A DNA stretch of 38,716 bases. Origin: Acidobacteria bacterium RIFCSPLOWO2_02_FULL_67_21 (lineage in GTDB: Bacteria > Acidobacteriota > Vicinamibacteria > Vicinamibacterales > UBA2999). Under the pieces are notes generated by a model. The model saw only the letters and a program-made list of their open reading frames with translations. It ran no database searches and was not told where the DNA came from. How positions within the stretch are numbered: the stretch's first letter is position 1; the number at the start of each line of letters is the position of its first letter. Shown here piece after piece: positions 1 to 8,950 of this stretch. Location of the stretch: assembly GCA_001767195.1 (NCBI GenBank), contig MEKU01000011.1, positions 1-38,716 on the forward strand. The letters are read 5' to 3'. The translations under genes were made by a program, and so were the position numbers.

Positions 1-46
1 TCTCTTAATCTGCGGGTTGGGGGTTCGATTCCCCCCCGGCTCACCA
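1..46 (+). tRNA. tRNA-Lys (CTT), 3' part only
   Basis: The window opens inside a tRNA. Reading back from the encoded CCA (44-46) gives a discriminator A (43), acceptor strand 36-42, a perfect five-pair T stem (GGGGG/CCCCC, 19-23 and 31-35) around the loop TTCGATT, a five-base variable loop (14-18), the 3' anticodon stem (9-13) and the anticodon loop CTCTTAA (2-8). With U33 at position 3 the anticodon is CTT, which reads AAG (lysine). The D arm and 5' acceptor strand lie outside the window. The 3' end of a tRNA is a common integration site, and the next 2 kb are accessory-type DNA. Confidence 0.9.
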
Positions 47-960
47 CCTTTTCATCAGCACCTTCGGTCGGCGCCAAGTAGTTGAAAAGTGGTGCCGTTG
101 CGGCGGTTCGATTGAATCGATTTCCGTCGTACGCGATTCCGTCCGGGAAGAACAGCTCCTGTAGCCGCTGCCTGTAGTCGAGCGACGCCTGCACCCACAG
201 GTCTGACGCGCGCGGCAGGATGCGTTCTGCGAACGCCAGGATGCCCTCGCCGAGGTGTCCGCACTGTGCCTGGCGTTCGGGAAAGTACGTCTCCAGCGCT
301 TTGCTGACACTCGGGTTCATGGGCATCCAGAGTTCCTCGCGGACGGCGGCTTTGTAGAGCGCGACGGACTTCCTGAAGCGGCGCGGGACAAGCAATCGGA
401 TCGTCCATGTGTGCAGGTAGCGGAACAGCTCCGCGTGGCGAATCAGGCACTGCCGGAAATCGACCGGCACACACCGGTTCACGAGGTAGAGGAACACCAG
501 GTGGCTGGTACTGTCCTTCTCGACGTCGATCGGCAGCTTGTCGGGGAAGCAGCGAATCGTCTGCTGGCGCCCGGACCCGAAGGCGATGTGCGGGTAGTCC
601 TCGGGCCGTAGCCAGTTGTCGCGCATCAGGCCGAAGAAGCGCCGCTTGTCATCCTCGGGACTGAGCCACCAGTAGCACCGGTCGCCCAGCACCGCATCGA
701 GAATCATCACCCGCTCGACCATTCGACCGAGCGTCCGCAGACGCCGATTGCGGTTGTCGACTCGCCCGATCGCTTCGTAGAGCGGCTTGTGGTGGACGTG
801 GTACAGCCGTCCGCGTCGCACCGGTCCCGGCTCCATGGCGCGGGCGAGTCCTCGCGCCACGAGTCGGGCAACGAACTCGCGGCTGTTCTGGCCGCGCGCC
901 GTACCGGTGAACGCGCAGTACTGCCGTTCCAGGACGTGGTGTACTCGTTTCGGTACCGTC
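1..960 (-). CDS. Mobile-element-type protein with N-terminal HTH-like segment, 3' end open at window edge
   Basis: This minus-strand frame has no stop before the window edge. The recognisable protein begins near 932 with LERQYCAFTGTARGQNSREF, which reads like a winged-helix/replication-relaxation type segment. It continues with YHVHHKPLYEAIG, ERVMILDAVL, FPDKLPIDVEKDSTSHLVFLYLV and a basic C-terminal half, about 310 residues in all. The pattern resembles uncharacterised proteins carried on plasmids and integrative elements; I cannot name the family with certainty. The start is unclear: no ATG is in frame near 960, the frame stays open further upstream, and the 5' part overlaps the opposite-strand gene. 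At the other end the frame reads straight through the antisense of the tRNA, so its native C-terminus was probably replaced at the tRNA junction. Confidence 0.6.
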
Positions 961-1577
961 GAGACTTGCCGCCCGCCATCGCGAAGACATGCTCCGCCAA
1001 AGAGAGTTGGTTTATCTTCCCCGCCGGGCACGCGAAGTACCGATTCGAGCGACGCGCGGCGAATCCCTTGGTCCCTCGCACGGACTTGCAGCAGATCAAG
1101 ATTCCGAACGCGACTCCGGAGATCATTCGTAAGTACGCGCTATCGGACGAACAGGCCCTGCTTGCGATCGTGCGGTACAACCGATTGATCGACATCTTCA
1201 CCGGCGTCACTACCTACTCCCTGCAAAACCATCTACGGACGTCCGTTGCCGGAATCGGCCAGATCGAAGTGGACGAGTTGTACATTGGCGTCAACACGAA
1301 GGGCGTTCATTTCGTGATTCCGGTGCAGGCCAAGGGCCGAACCGACCGCTTGGGCATCATTCAGGTGTGGCAGGACGTTAGCTTCTGCAAGTCCCAGTTT
1401 CCGGCGCTTGTCCCTCGACCGATTGGCGTGCAGTTCCTGCCTGACGGTGCCGTCGCGATGATGGAACTGGCCGTTGAAGGTGAGAACGTCAAAATTGCTG
1501 AAGAGCGACATTACAGACTCGTCGCGAAGGACGAACTGACAGACGCTGAGCTGGCCAAGCTTCGTACACGCGCCTGA
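789..1577 (+). CDS. PD-(D/E)XK-like endonuclease family protein, probably 5'-truncated
   Basis: From about residue 45 the protein matches a family I recall beside DNA methyltransferases and often annotated as endonuclease. Its blocks are DVVYSFRYR, IKIPNATPEII, ALLAIVRYNRLIDIFTG, YSLQNHLRT, GQIEVDELYIGV and FVIPVQAKG. The acidic IEVDELY segment followed by PVQAKG resembles a PD-(D/E)XK core with QxK, and EERHYRLV closes the domain. The first ~40 residues look unlike the family and coincide with the antisense of the coding-like segment of the minus-strand neighbour, so the true 5' end was probably lost in a recombination near 910-960. The stop is TGA at 1575-1577. It lies just upstream of an HNH-type gene in the same direction, suggesting a restriction or defence cassette remnant. 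The nuclease role is inference. Confidence 0.6.
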   Translation: MVDVVQPSASHRSRLHGAGESSRHESGNELAAVLAARRTGERAVLPFQDVVYSFRYRRDLPPAIAKTCSAKESWFIFPAGHAKYRFERRAANPLVPRTDLQQIKIPNATPEIIRKYALSDEQALLAIVRYNRLIDIFTGVTTYSLQNHLRTSVAGIGQIEVDELYIGVNTKGVHFVIPVQAKGRTDRLGIIQVWQDVSFCKSQFPALVPRPIGVQFLPDGAVAMMELAVEGENVKIAEERHYRLVAKDELTDAELAKLRTRA

Positions 1578-1630
1578 AGACGTACGAGGTGAGTCAGGCT
1601 GCACGCCTAAAGGCGAACGAGGAGCTGACG

Positions 1631-2182
1631 ATGGGTCCGGCTTGGATGACGCCGGCTGACACTTGGGTCGAAGCGATTGAGCGGTACGTCGCGTTCATCC
1701 AAGTTCCCGCTTGGCGAGCAAGAGCGCCCGGGACGGACGGGACGGAACCACGGGAGTGCTTACCGGCAGCTGAGGCCGCCCGTCTGAAGGCGTCGATGCG
1801 CCGGGTGGCCAAGCTTCTCGCGTCGAGACGGGGCCTGCGACACTCTCGGTGTCGGCCCGAACGTTCAGACCTTGACGAACTGCTGAAACACTGTGGGCGC
1901 GGCGTCGGCAAGGAAGAACGCTGCTCCCTCCCTCGGCGGTTGCATTGGCATTTTCAGCGGGCGCTCTTGCTCAATAAAGCGGGCTACGCCTGTCGCTACT
2001 GTGGTCGCAGCGGCTGGCCCTTCGTGAGAGAAGGCCCAAGCGAGCATCGATCCTCCGAGCACCGCCTCGATGATTCGCGCCAAGGCGCGGACGTTCGTGT
2101 TCGCCTTCAGCGCGACGGCCCGCACGGCGCCCTTCACCAAGAGCCGCGGCCCAATGCGCGTCCGACGCGCCGGTGCCCGTAA
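1631..2182 (+). pseudogene. HNH-endonuclease-like gene, 3' part lost
   Basis: The start is ATG 1631, preceded by GAGGAG at about seven bases; an in-frame GTG at 1589 is possible but has a poor ribosome site. The N-terminal ~130 residues look genuine and end with a zinc-knuckle-like stretch, LLNKAGYACRYCGRSGWPF, typical of the front of HNH nucleases of the CxxC type. The expected second half (the DH and N/H parts of the HNH motif and the second CxxC) is absent. After about 2025 the frame gives low-complexity sequence up to the stop at 2182, while the opposite strand looks coding. I read this as a gene cut at about 2025-2035 by recombination. It follows the endonuclease-like gene by about 50 bases and was probably co-transcribed with it. 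Confidence 0.5.
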
Positions 2183-2200
2183 CCGGGTCTTCAGGCCGCG
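2030..2200 (-). pseudogene. Possible TetR-family C-terminal fragment
   Basis: On the minus strand between roughly 2200 and 2030 one frame gives a protein-like segment including ALKANTNVRALARIIEAVL followed by GGSMLAWAFSHEGPA. This resembles the last helices of TetR-family repressors, which often carry LGGSMLxWA near the C-terminus. No DNA-binding domain precedes it, because the space upstream is taken by the end of the SRPBCC gene. It abuts the point where the plus-strand HNH-like gene loses its family features. The assignment rests on a short pattern only. Confidence 0.25.
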
Positions 2201-2241
2201 CGTGTCGCATTCGAAATACGAGCGCCAGCGTGAGCCCGTGC

Positions 2242-2712
2242 TTATGACCCGGTGATCTTTTCAATCGACGCCTTGAGATCATCCAAATCGTCGCTGAGCA
2301 CATGGCGGACCTTGCCCCCAATCGCCCAATCGAGCGGCAGCAGCACCGCCGGCGGCAGCCCCTCAGGGTGCAGCTCGAACTCAATACTGACCTTCGTACC
2401 CGCGGGTACTGGCTCGAACATGAAGGTGGTATCGATGCGCACACCACTCCCAAGAACTCCTCCCTTGTGGTGGGTCACCGTGTAGGTGCGATTCCGCTCG
2501 AACGACGAGATCTCCATCGTCGCGCTGTCGAGACGTCCCATGACCTCTCGGGTTTCGGTCCATCGATAACCCAGGTTGAACGGACCAGTTGACATGACTT
2601 CGATCTTCTTGATCCCGGCGACACGCTCCGCCGCATGCTCGATGTCCGTGAAAAGCTCGAAGACCCGCTCGACTGGAGCCTTTACTTCGGTGGAAACCTT
2701 TACCTTCGCCAT
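2242..2712 (-). CDS. SRPBCC/polyketide-cyclase-like START-domain protein
   Basis: The product is a 156-residue single-domain protein of the SRPBCC (Bet v1-like) superfamily, which binds hydrophobic ligands in a deep pocket or acts in aromatic polyketide metabolism. Visible family features are the opening strand KVKVSTEVKAPVERVFELFTD, the LGYRWTETREVMG strand, the FEPVPAGTKVSIEFEL strand and the long C-terminal helix DDLDDLKASIEKI. The start is ATG 2712, which has a GGAGGG ribosome site six bases upstream; the frame extends 38 codons further, but those residues are not family-like. It has no signal peptide and is probably cytoplasmic. It stands alone between the remnant patch and a gene-free stretch, so no pathway can be inferred. 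Confidence 0.8.
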   Translation of the reverse strand: MAKVKVSTEVKAPVERVFELFTDIEHAAERVAGIKKIEVMSTGPFNLGYRWTETREVMGRLDSATMEISSFERNRTYTVTHHKGGVLGSGVRIDTTFMFEPVPAGTKVSIEFELHPEGLPPAVLLPLDWAIGGKVRHVLSDDLDDLKASIEKITGS

Positions 2713-3636
2713 CGTGAACCCTCCGGTGGTGGATCGGGCCCATGTGGACCCGGTGGTGGGTAACTCTATCATTCGCATGCGCTCTGGCACGGAGAACTCG
2801 TCCTGAGCGAGAAACGTTGATACCAACTATCGATGCTGAATACGGAGCGACCGTCGATCCGACGGCTGCCCGAAGAAAACCCGGCCGAACCGCCCGAATC
2901 TCTACCGACAGCCCGTTGTGACCCACTGAAATTGCCTGTGAACACTGATTGAAAGTGGTGTGTGCATGGAAACGATCTAGCGTGAAACAGGCGAGAACCC
3001 GAGCGCCGCACTGGTCAACACTGCGGCGTTGAGGACCTATCTCGGCGAGCCAAACGTTTGCGAGTTGGAACCGGATCGTCAGCTGGCTCCGACAGCTCGA
3101 TGGCCTCCGAGGGGCTGGGTGATCGCGACGTGACGGCGGCACTGAGATCACACCGTCGAGGCGGCCCGTTCGCATGGCTGGGATAACTTCAGACCCGTCG
3201 AGTGGGTCAAGTGCAGGGGCGCGGTCGGCACCCAATCCGTCGTCGTGTCCGTGGCCAGTGTGGCGAGCGCGGCGGGGCGCGGGGAAGTCTGATCCCTCAC
3301 GCGGGCGCGGTACGCCCGCTGGTGATCGCAATGGTCGAGGCGCCCTTCGGGACTGGATCGATGACGCTGGCGGGCGGCGCAGACCACCGGTGTGACGATG
3401 TATTTCTAGTACACGTCAGCGCGTCGCGGCGCGATAGACTGGCTGTCGACCTCGCACACCGACCGTCGCACCGCGTTCGTTGGGCAGCAGCGCCCTCGCG
3501 CAGGCGCGACAGGTATACGGCGGTGGCTCCGGCAACAACGAACGCGGCGCCGAACTAAAGGAAACGCTCGCAGGCCCCGCCCGTATTCTCCCTTCGGGTC
3601 GAACAGGCGCCGGGTGGTGCGGGCGGGAGTCCTGCC
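2713..3636. other. Long intergenic stretch without a supported gene
   Basis: About 920 bases separate the SRPBCC gene from the groES promoter. Short open frames occur on both strands but none has a recognisable domain, natural composition or a ribosome site. Compared with its flanks, 2800-3000 is less GC-rich. I see no tRNA, repeat array or clear terminator here. Confidence 0.6.
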
Positions 3637-3666
3637 TTGACAGGCCTCTTTCACGGCCGTTATGAT
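3637..3666 (+). promoter_or_regulatory. Sigma-70-type promoter of groES-groEL
   Basis: A perfect -35 TTGACA (3637-3642) is followed after 18 bases by -10 TATGAT (3661-3666). The expected start of transcription, about 3673, lies inside the CIRCE operator, so bound HrcA would block initiation. The predicted leader is about 105 bases. Confidence 0.85.
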
Positions 3667-3692
3667 TAGCAGTCACATTAGGTGAGTGCTAA
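3666..3692. promoter_or_regulatory. CIRCE operator (HrcA binding site)
   Basis: TTAGCAGTC (3666-3674), nine spacer bases, then GAGTGCTAA (3684-3692). This matches the CIRCE consensus TTAGCACTC-N9-GAGTGCTAA with one mismatch in the left arm. CIRCE is the inverted repeat bound by the heat-shock repressor HrcA. It overlaps the end of the -10 element and the predicted start site. hrcA itself is not in this window. Confidence 0.93.
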
Positions 3693-3777
3693 CTCACCGT
3701 GTCGCCTGCCTCGATTTCAAAGGATTTGCACGGGCCTCCGCGGCCCGGCGCCGCTCCCACACAGTTGGAGTTGTCAT

Positions 3778-5705
<1,928 letters not shown>

Positions 5706-5733
5706 GCTCGAGGTTTGAAGCGGATAGCACGCA

Positions 5734-5765
5734 GGCCGGGTCCTTTCGGACCCGGCCCTTTTCTT
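5734..5765 (+). terminator. Rho-independent terminator after groEL
   Basis: A perfect ten-pair stem GGCCGGGTCC/GGACCCGGCC (5734-5743 and 5748-5757) with loop TTTC is followed by the T-rich tail CTTTTCTT. It sits 28 bases after the groEL stop. Confidence 0.92.
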
Positions 5766-6046
5766 GTACCGGCGCGTACAGTGAGGTCGGCTTGAGCCTG
5801 CCCGGAACGAGCGTGAGCGAACACCCGGCGATGCCTACGTATGCAATGGCAATGGGCCGATTGAGTGTCTTGGTGCCCTCCGGAGAGCCCCTTGTCACCC
5901 AGGCGGGCACTGTTCGGTCCACGGCATGTGCAAGGTGCTCAGCGTTCCCGGGGCCCGGCTCGTTCATGCGGCACTCCCGTTGCGCCGATACTCCGTGCGA
6001 ACGGGTTTGACGAATTGTCGCGGCCCGCTGGAGGCCGGGAGGCGCC

Positions 6047-6544
6047 ATGGGTCCACTGGGGGAACTGCTCGCGACCGACCATCGGCAGACGCTGGAGTTT
6101 TTCATCGTTGGCCTTCAGGACGTGTCCGAGCCCACCATCGATCGAGAAGAGCTGTTGTATAACGCCAGTGTGCTGGCGCACTACGCTCAGGTCTCGACAC
6201 AGGCCGGCGTCGAATGGCCAGCTCCCGCGGATCTCAGCGAAGTCTTCGACCATTTTGTGTCAGACACCACCCTGCTGCGCGACAGCCTGATGATGGAAGT
6301 GGCCGGCACGCAATGCCTCCTATTGGCGGGGTTCTTCGAGGATCAGATGCGCCGGCGGCACAACATCCGCTGGTACGCGGAGTTGGGCTCCGGTTTCTTC
6401 AGCCAAGCAGCCGTCCACGAACGGTCCTCGCGCAAAGCCCGGATCCTCGACTCGATTGCCCGGCGCTTCGAACCGTGGCGTCAACGGCACGCGCGGCTGA
6501 GCCGTACATTGCGGGACCAGCCCTATCTACTAACCCCCTCCTAA
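6047..6544 (+). CDS. Hypothetical protein, 165 residues
   Basis: The start ATG 6047 has a good ribosome site (GGGAGG about five bases upstream) and high GC in third positions, supporting a real gene. The protein is mostly helical in appearance, with no signal peptide or membrane span. Noticeable stretches are LLATDHRQTLEFFIVGLQ near the N-terminus, MMEVAGTQCLLLAGFFEDQM in the middle and RWYAELGSGFFSQAA toward the C-terminus. I do not recognise the family. It lies between the groEL terminator and the KaiC-type operon, with about 440 bases of gene-free DNA after it, so it is probably a single-gene unit. Confidence 0.7.
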   Translation: MGPLGELLATDHRQTLEFFIVGLQDVSEPTIDREELLYNASVLAHYAQVSTQAGVEWPAPADLSEVFDHFVSDTTLLRDSLMMEVAGTQCLLLAGFFEDQMRRRHNIRWYAELGSGFFSQAAVHERSSRKARILDSIARRFEPWRQRHARLSRTLRDQPYLLTPS

Positions 6545-6987
6545 CCGCACCGCTCCGGTAGTCCCAAAGCATGTTCGAGGGCTGGAGTATTTCTGGTCTC
6601 TGCTCTGCTCTGGAGCAGTGCGGTCAAGTCCCAATCTTCCTGTAAAAGCGCGAGGCGTGGCATCTCCACGCAACGTTAGAAACGAACGGAAACTAGGACG
6701 CCTTGCCGATTTTTTCCAAGAACTGGTGAGAGCGTCATGCCTCGTGTCTGCTGAGGCGACGCATAAGGAAAAGAGCGCTGATATGTAAACAGCCCTCGTC
6801 GAAATCTCGGCTCAATTGACAACCGAAGTCATATCAACGCTGCAACTGAGCCGTGGCGCGCGGGAGGTCGAGCCGTCGGCGATGGCGTCGAAGACGGTCC
6901 CCGGCGGGCCCAGACGGTCAGATCTTAATCACGCCGGCGAAGCGCGATTCGAGGTAAGGTGCATCGTGGTCCTTCCGCGAACAGACG
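6545..6987. other. Intergenic region upstream of the KaiC operon
   Basis: No gene is supported in these 440 bases. They hold a short perfect palindrome CTGCTCTGGAGCAG near 6606-6619 and a TTGACA at 6816-6821 without a convincing -10 at the right distance. It probably contains the promoter of the downstream operon, but I cannot place it. Confidence 0.4.
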
Positions 6988-7401
6988 ATGAGTGCGTATG
7001 AAGATGACCCCGCGCGTACGCTGCTCGAGCGCCTCCCAGCGCTCCAGCGTCCCTGCGATCTCGACCTGTTGGTGTTCTTTGCCAAACACCCGCGAACCCT
7101 GATATCCAGCGAGCAACTCGCTCGGCTGCTGGGCTACCAACTCGAGGAGATCGCTCGGTCGCTAGGTGTCCTGCTTGCGGCGGGCTTCCTGACGCAGACA
7201 CCGACCGTGGCACGCCTGGCGCGGATGTACGTGTTCACGACAGGCGGCACGGACGGCGGATCGCTCCCGGCAGTCGTGGAACTCGCATCCACACGCGAAG
7301 GACGTTTGGCGCTGAGGCGGGCGCTGACACACTCGCCGGCAGGAGGCACGGACGGTCTGGCGGCGCAAGCCGGAGACGACCCAGGAACGGTCGTCGGATG
7401 A
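6988..7401 (+). CDS. Small winged-helix-like regulator, first gene of KaiC operon
   Basis: The 137-residue protein has a helix-turn-helix-like centre, with LDLLVFFAKHPRTLISSEQL and LARLLGYQLEEIARSLGVLL followed by AAGFLTQT and a strand with RMYVFTT. This pattern fits a MarR/ArsR-type winged helix; no metal-binding cysteines are visible. The C-terminal third is low in complexity (Gly, Ala, Ser, Asp). The start is ATG 6988. Its stop region overlaps an alternative start of the KaiC-like gene (7398), so translation is likely coupled. Role as a transcriptional or adaptor partner of the KaiC-like protein is inference from position. Confidence 0.7.
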   Translation: MSAYEDDPARTLLERLPALQRPCDLDLLVFFAKHPRTLISSEQLARLLGYQLEEIARSLGVLLAAGFLTQTPTVARLARMYVFTTGGTDGGSLPAVVELASTREGRLALRRALTHSPAGGTDGLAAQAGDDPGTVVG

Positions 7402-7421
7402 GCAGCAGAGGAGAAACGGTG

Positions 7422-8942
7422 ATGGCAGATCGCGATCTGGTCAAGACAGGTATCAGCGGGCTGGATTCCATCCTGTCGGACGGAATTCCGCGCGGCAACC
7501 TTATTCTTCTCGAAGGCGCGATCGGCACGGGCAAGACGACGCTCGGCGTCGAGTTCGTCTATCGTGGCGCCAGTCAGTTCGACGAGCCCGGTATCATCGT
7601 CCTGTTCGAGGTATCGCCCGATAAGATCGTCCGCGATGCGGCGCAGCTGGGGTGGGATCTCCCGGCGCTCGAGCGCGCGCGCAAACTCAAAATCATCTTC
7701 ACGACCCGCCAGGTGTTCGGGCAGGAGCTGCAGCAGGCAGACAGTGTGCTCCTCGAAGAAGCGGCGGAGATGGGCGCCCGACGCATCTTCGTGGACGGCG
7801 TGCCTGGCGTGATCGGTGTCCCTGGGAACGGCGGGGGCGTGGAGGCTCGGGACACCTTTCACGTCCTCGCCGAGGGGCTGCAGCGCGAGAATCTCACCGC
7901 GGTCCTCGCGGTGGAGGCGACGGCGTTCAACGATCAACGGCTGCTGGCTCTGCCAGAAGAAACCATTGCCGACACGGTCATCCGGCTGCGGATGGAAGAG
8001 GTGACCCGCGCCGCGGTGCGGTCGATTGAGATCGTCAAGTCGCGCGGCCACGATTTTCAGATGGGCCGGCATACGTTCAAAATCGTCGATGGCCGCGGCA
8101 TGGAGGTGTATCGGCGCGTGCAGGCGCCGCGGAGGCCGAGCCGGGACGAGGCCGCGGCGTTCGATCTGACGACGCGCATCACCACAGGTGTGCCCGGCCT
8201 CGACGCGCTGGTGAATGGCGGCTACCTTCTCGGGAGCACGACGGTGATCTCCGGCATCTCGGGCGTCGGCAAGAGCGTCATGGGCCTGCAGTATGTAGCC
8301 GAGGGGGCCCGTTGCGGGCAGCGCAGCCTGATGCTCTCGCTGGACGAACAGGTCCCGCAGATCATCCGCAACGCCAACAGCATCGGGATCGATTTCCAGC
8401 AGCTCATCGACAGCGGCATTGTGCTGGTGCAGTACGACACGCCGCAAGAAATAGAGATTGACCATCACTTCCACGGCATCGAGCAGCTCGTGCAGGAGTT
8501 CAAACCGACGCGCGTGCTGTTCGACAGCCTCTCCACGTATGGCTCGAACCTGGGCACCGAGGGACGCATGTTTCGCGACTTCTTTCACGCGCTGGTCGCG
8601 CTGATGAAGGAGCACCAGACCGTGACGGTGTACAACCACGAGAACCCGGAGATGCTCGGGATGGCGTCGATGATGGGCGATTTCCACATGAGCTCGCTCG
8701 TCGACAACATCCTGCTGATGAACTGGATTGAGCTGGGCGACGCCTTCCGTCTCGGGCTGACCGTGGCGAAAATGCGCGCGAACCCGAATACGCGTGCGAC
8801 GCACGAGTGCGAGATTCTGAACGGCCAGGGTATGCGCGTCCTGCCGCGCCAGATTCCGGCTTCGATGGTTCGTCCGTTTTCAAGTTACCAGAACCTGATC
8901 TCGCGCAATCCCGCGCGGCGTCCGGATCCCAGCGCGACGTAG
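7422..8942 (+). CDS. Double-domain KaiC-like ATPase
   Basis: The 506-residue protein has two RecA-fold KaiC domains. Domain 1 has the P-loop GAIGTGKTT (Lys38), FE at 62-63 where KaiC has a catalytic Glu pair (the second is Val64), and a Walker-B-like RIFVDG. Domain 2 has SGISGVGKS (Lys284), Asp308-Glu309 at the catalytic-pair position, and the Walker-B-like VLFDSL. Near the end, HMSSLVD aligns by eye with KaiC HISTITD, placing Ser424-Ser425 at the KaiC Ser/Thr autophosphorylation pair, followed by LTVAKMR like KaiC NVFKMRG. Start 7422 has GAGGAG seven bases upstream; an in-frame ATG at 7398 overlaps the upstream gene. kaiA and kaiB are not present nearby. The hybrid kinase begins eight bases after its stop, so it probably signals with that kinase. 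Confidence 0.88.
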   Translation: MADRDLVKTGISGLDSILSDGIPRGNLILLEGAIGTGKTTLGVEFVYRGASQFDEPGIIVLFEVSPDKIVRDAAQLGWDLPALERARKLKIIFTTRQVFGQELQQADSVLLEEAAEMGARRIFVDGVPGVIGVPGNGGGVEARDTFHVLAEGLQRENLTAVLAVEATAFNDQRLLALPEETIADTVIRLRMEEVTRAAVRSIEIVKSRGHDFQMGRHTFKIVDGRGMEVYRRVQAPRRPSRDEAAAFDLTTRITTGVPGLDALVNGGYLLGSTTVISGISGVGKSVMGLQYVAEGARCGQRSLMLSLDEQVPQIIRNANSIGIDFQQLIDSGIVLVQYDTPQEIEIDHHFHGIEQLVQEFKPTRVLFDSLSTYGSNLGTEGRMFRDFFHALVALMKEHQTVTVYNHENPEMLGMASMMGDFHMSSLVDNILLMNWIELGDAFRLGLTVAKMRANPNTRATHECEILNGQGMRVLPRQIPASMVRPFSSYQNLISRNPARRPDPSAT

Positions 8943-8950
8943 ACGCCCAC

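Noticed and set aside
5792-6010. 72-codon open frame between the groEL terminator and the next gene
   Set aside because: No ribosome site, no motif and a composition typical of non-coding DNA.
8807-8950. Upstream in-frame start of the hybrid kinase
   Set aside because: It would overlap the KaiC-like gene by 136 bases and adds non-conserved residues; ATG 8951 just after the KaiC stop fits better.
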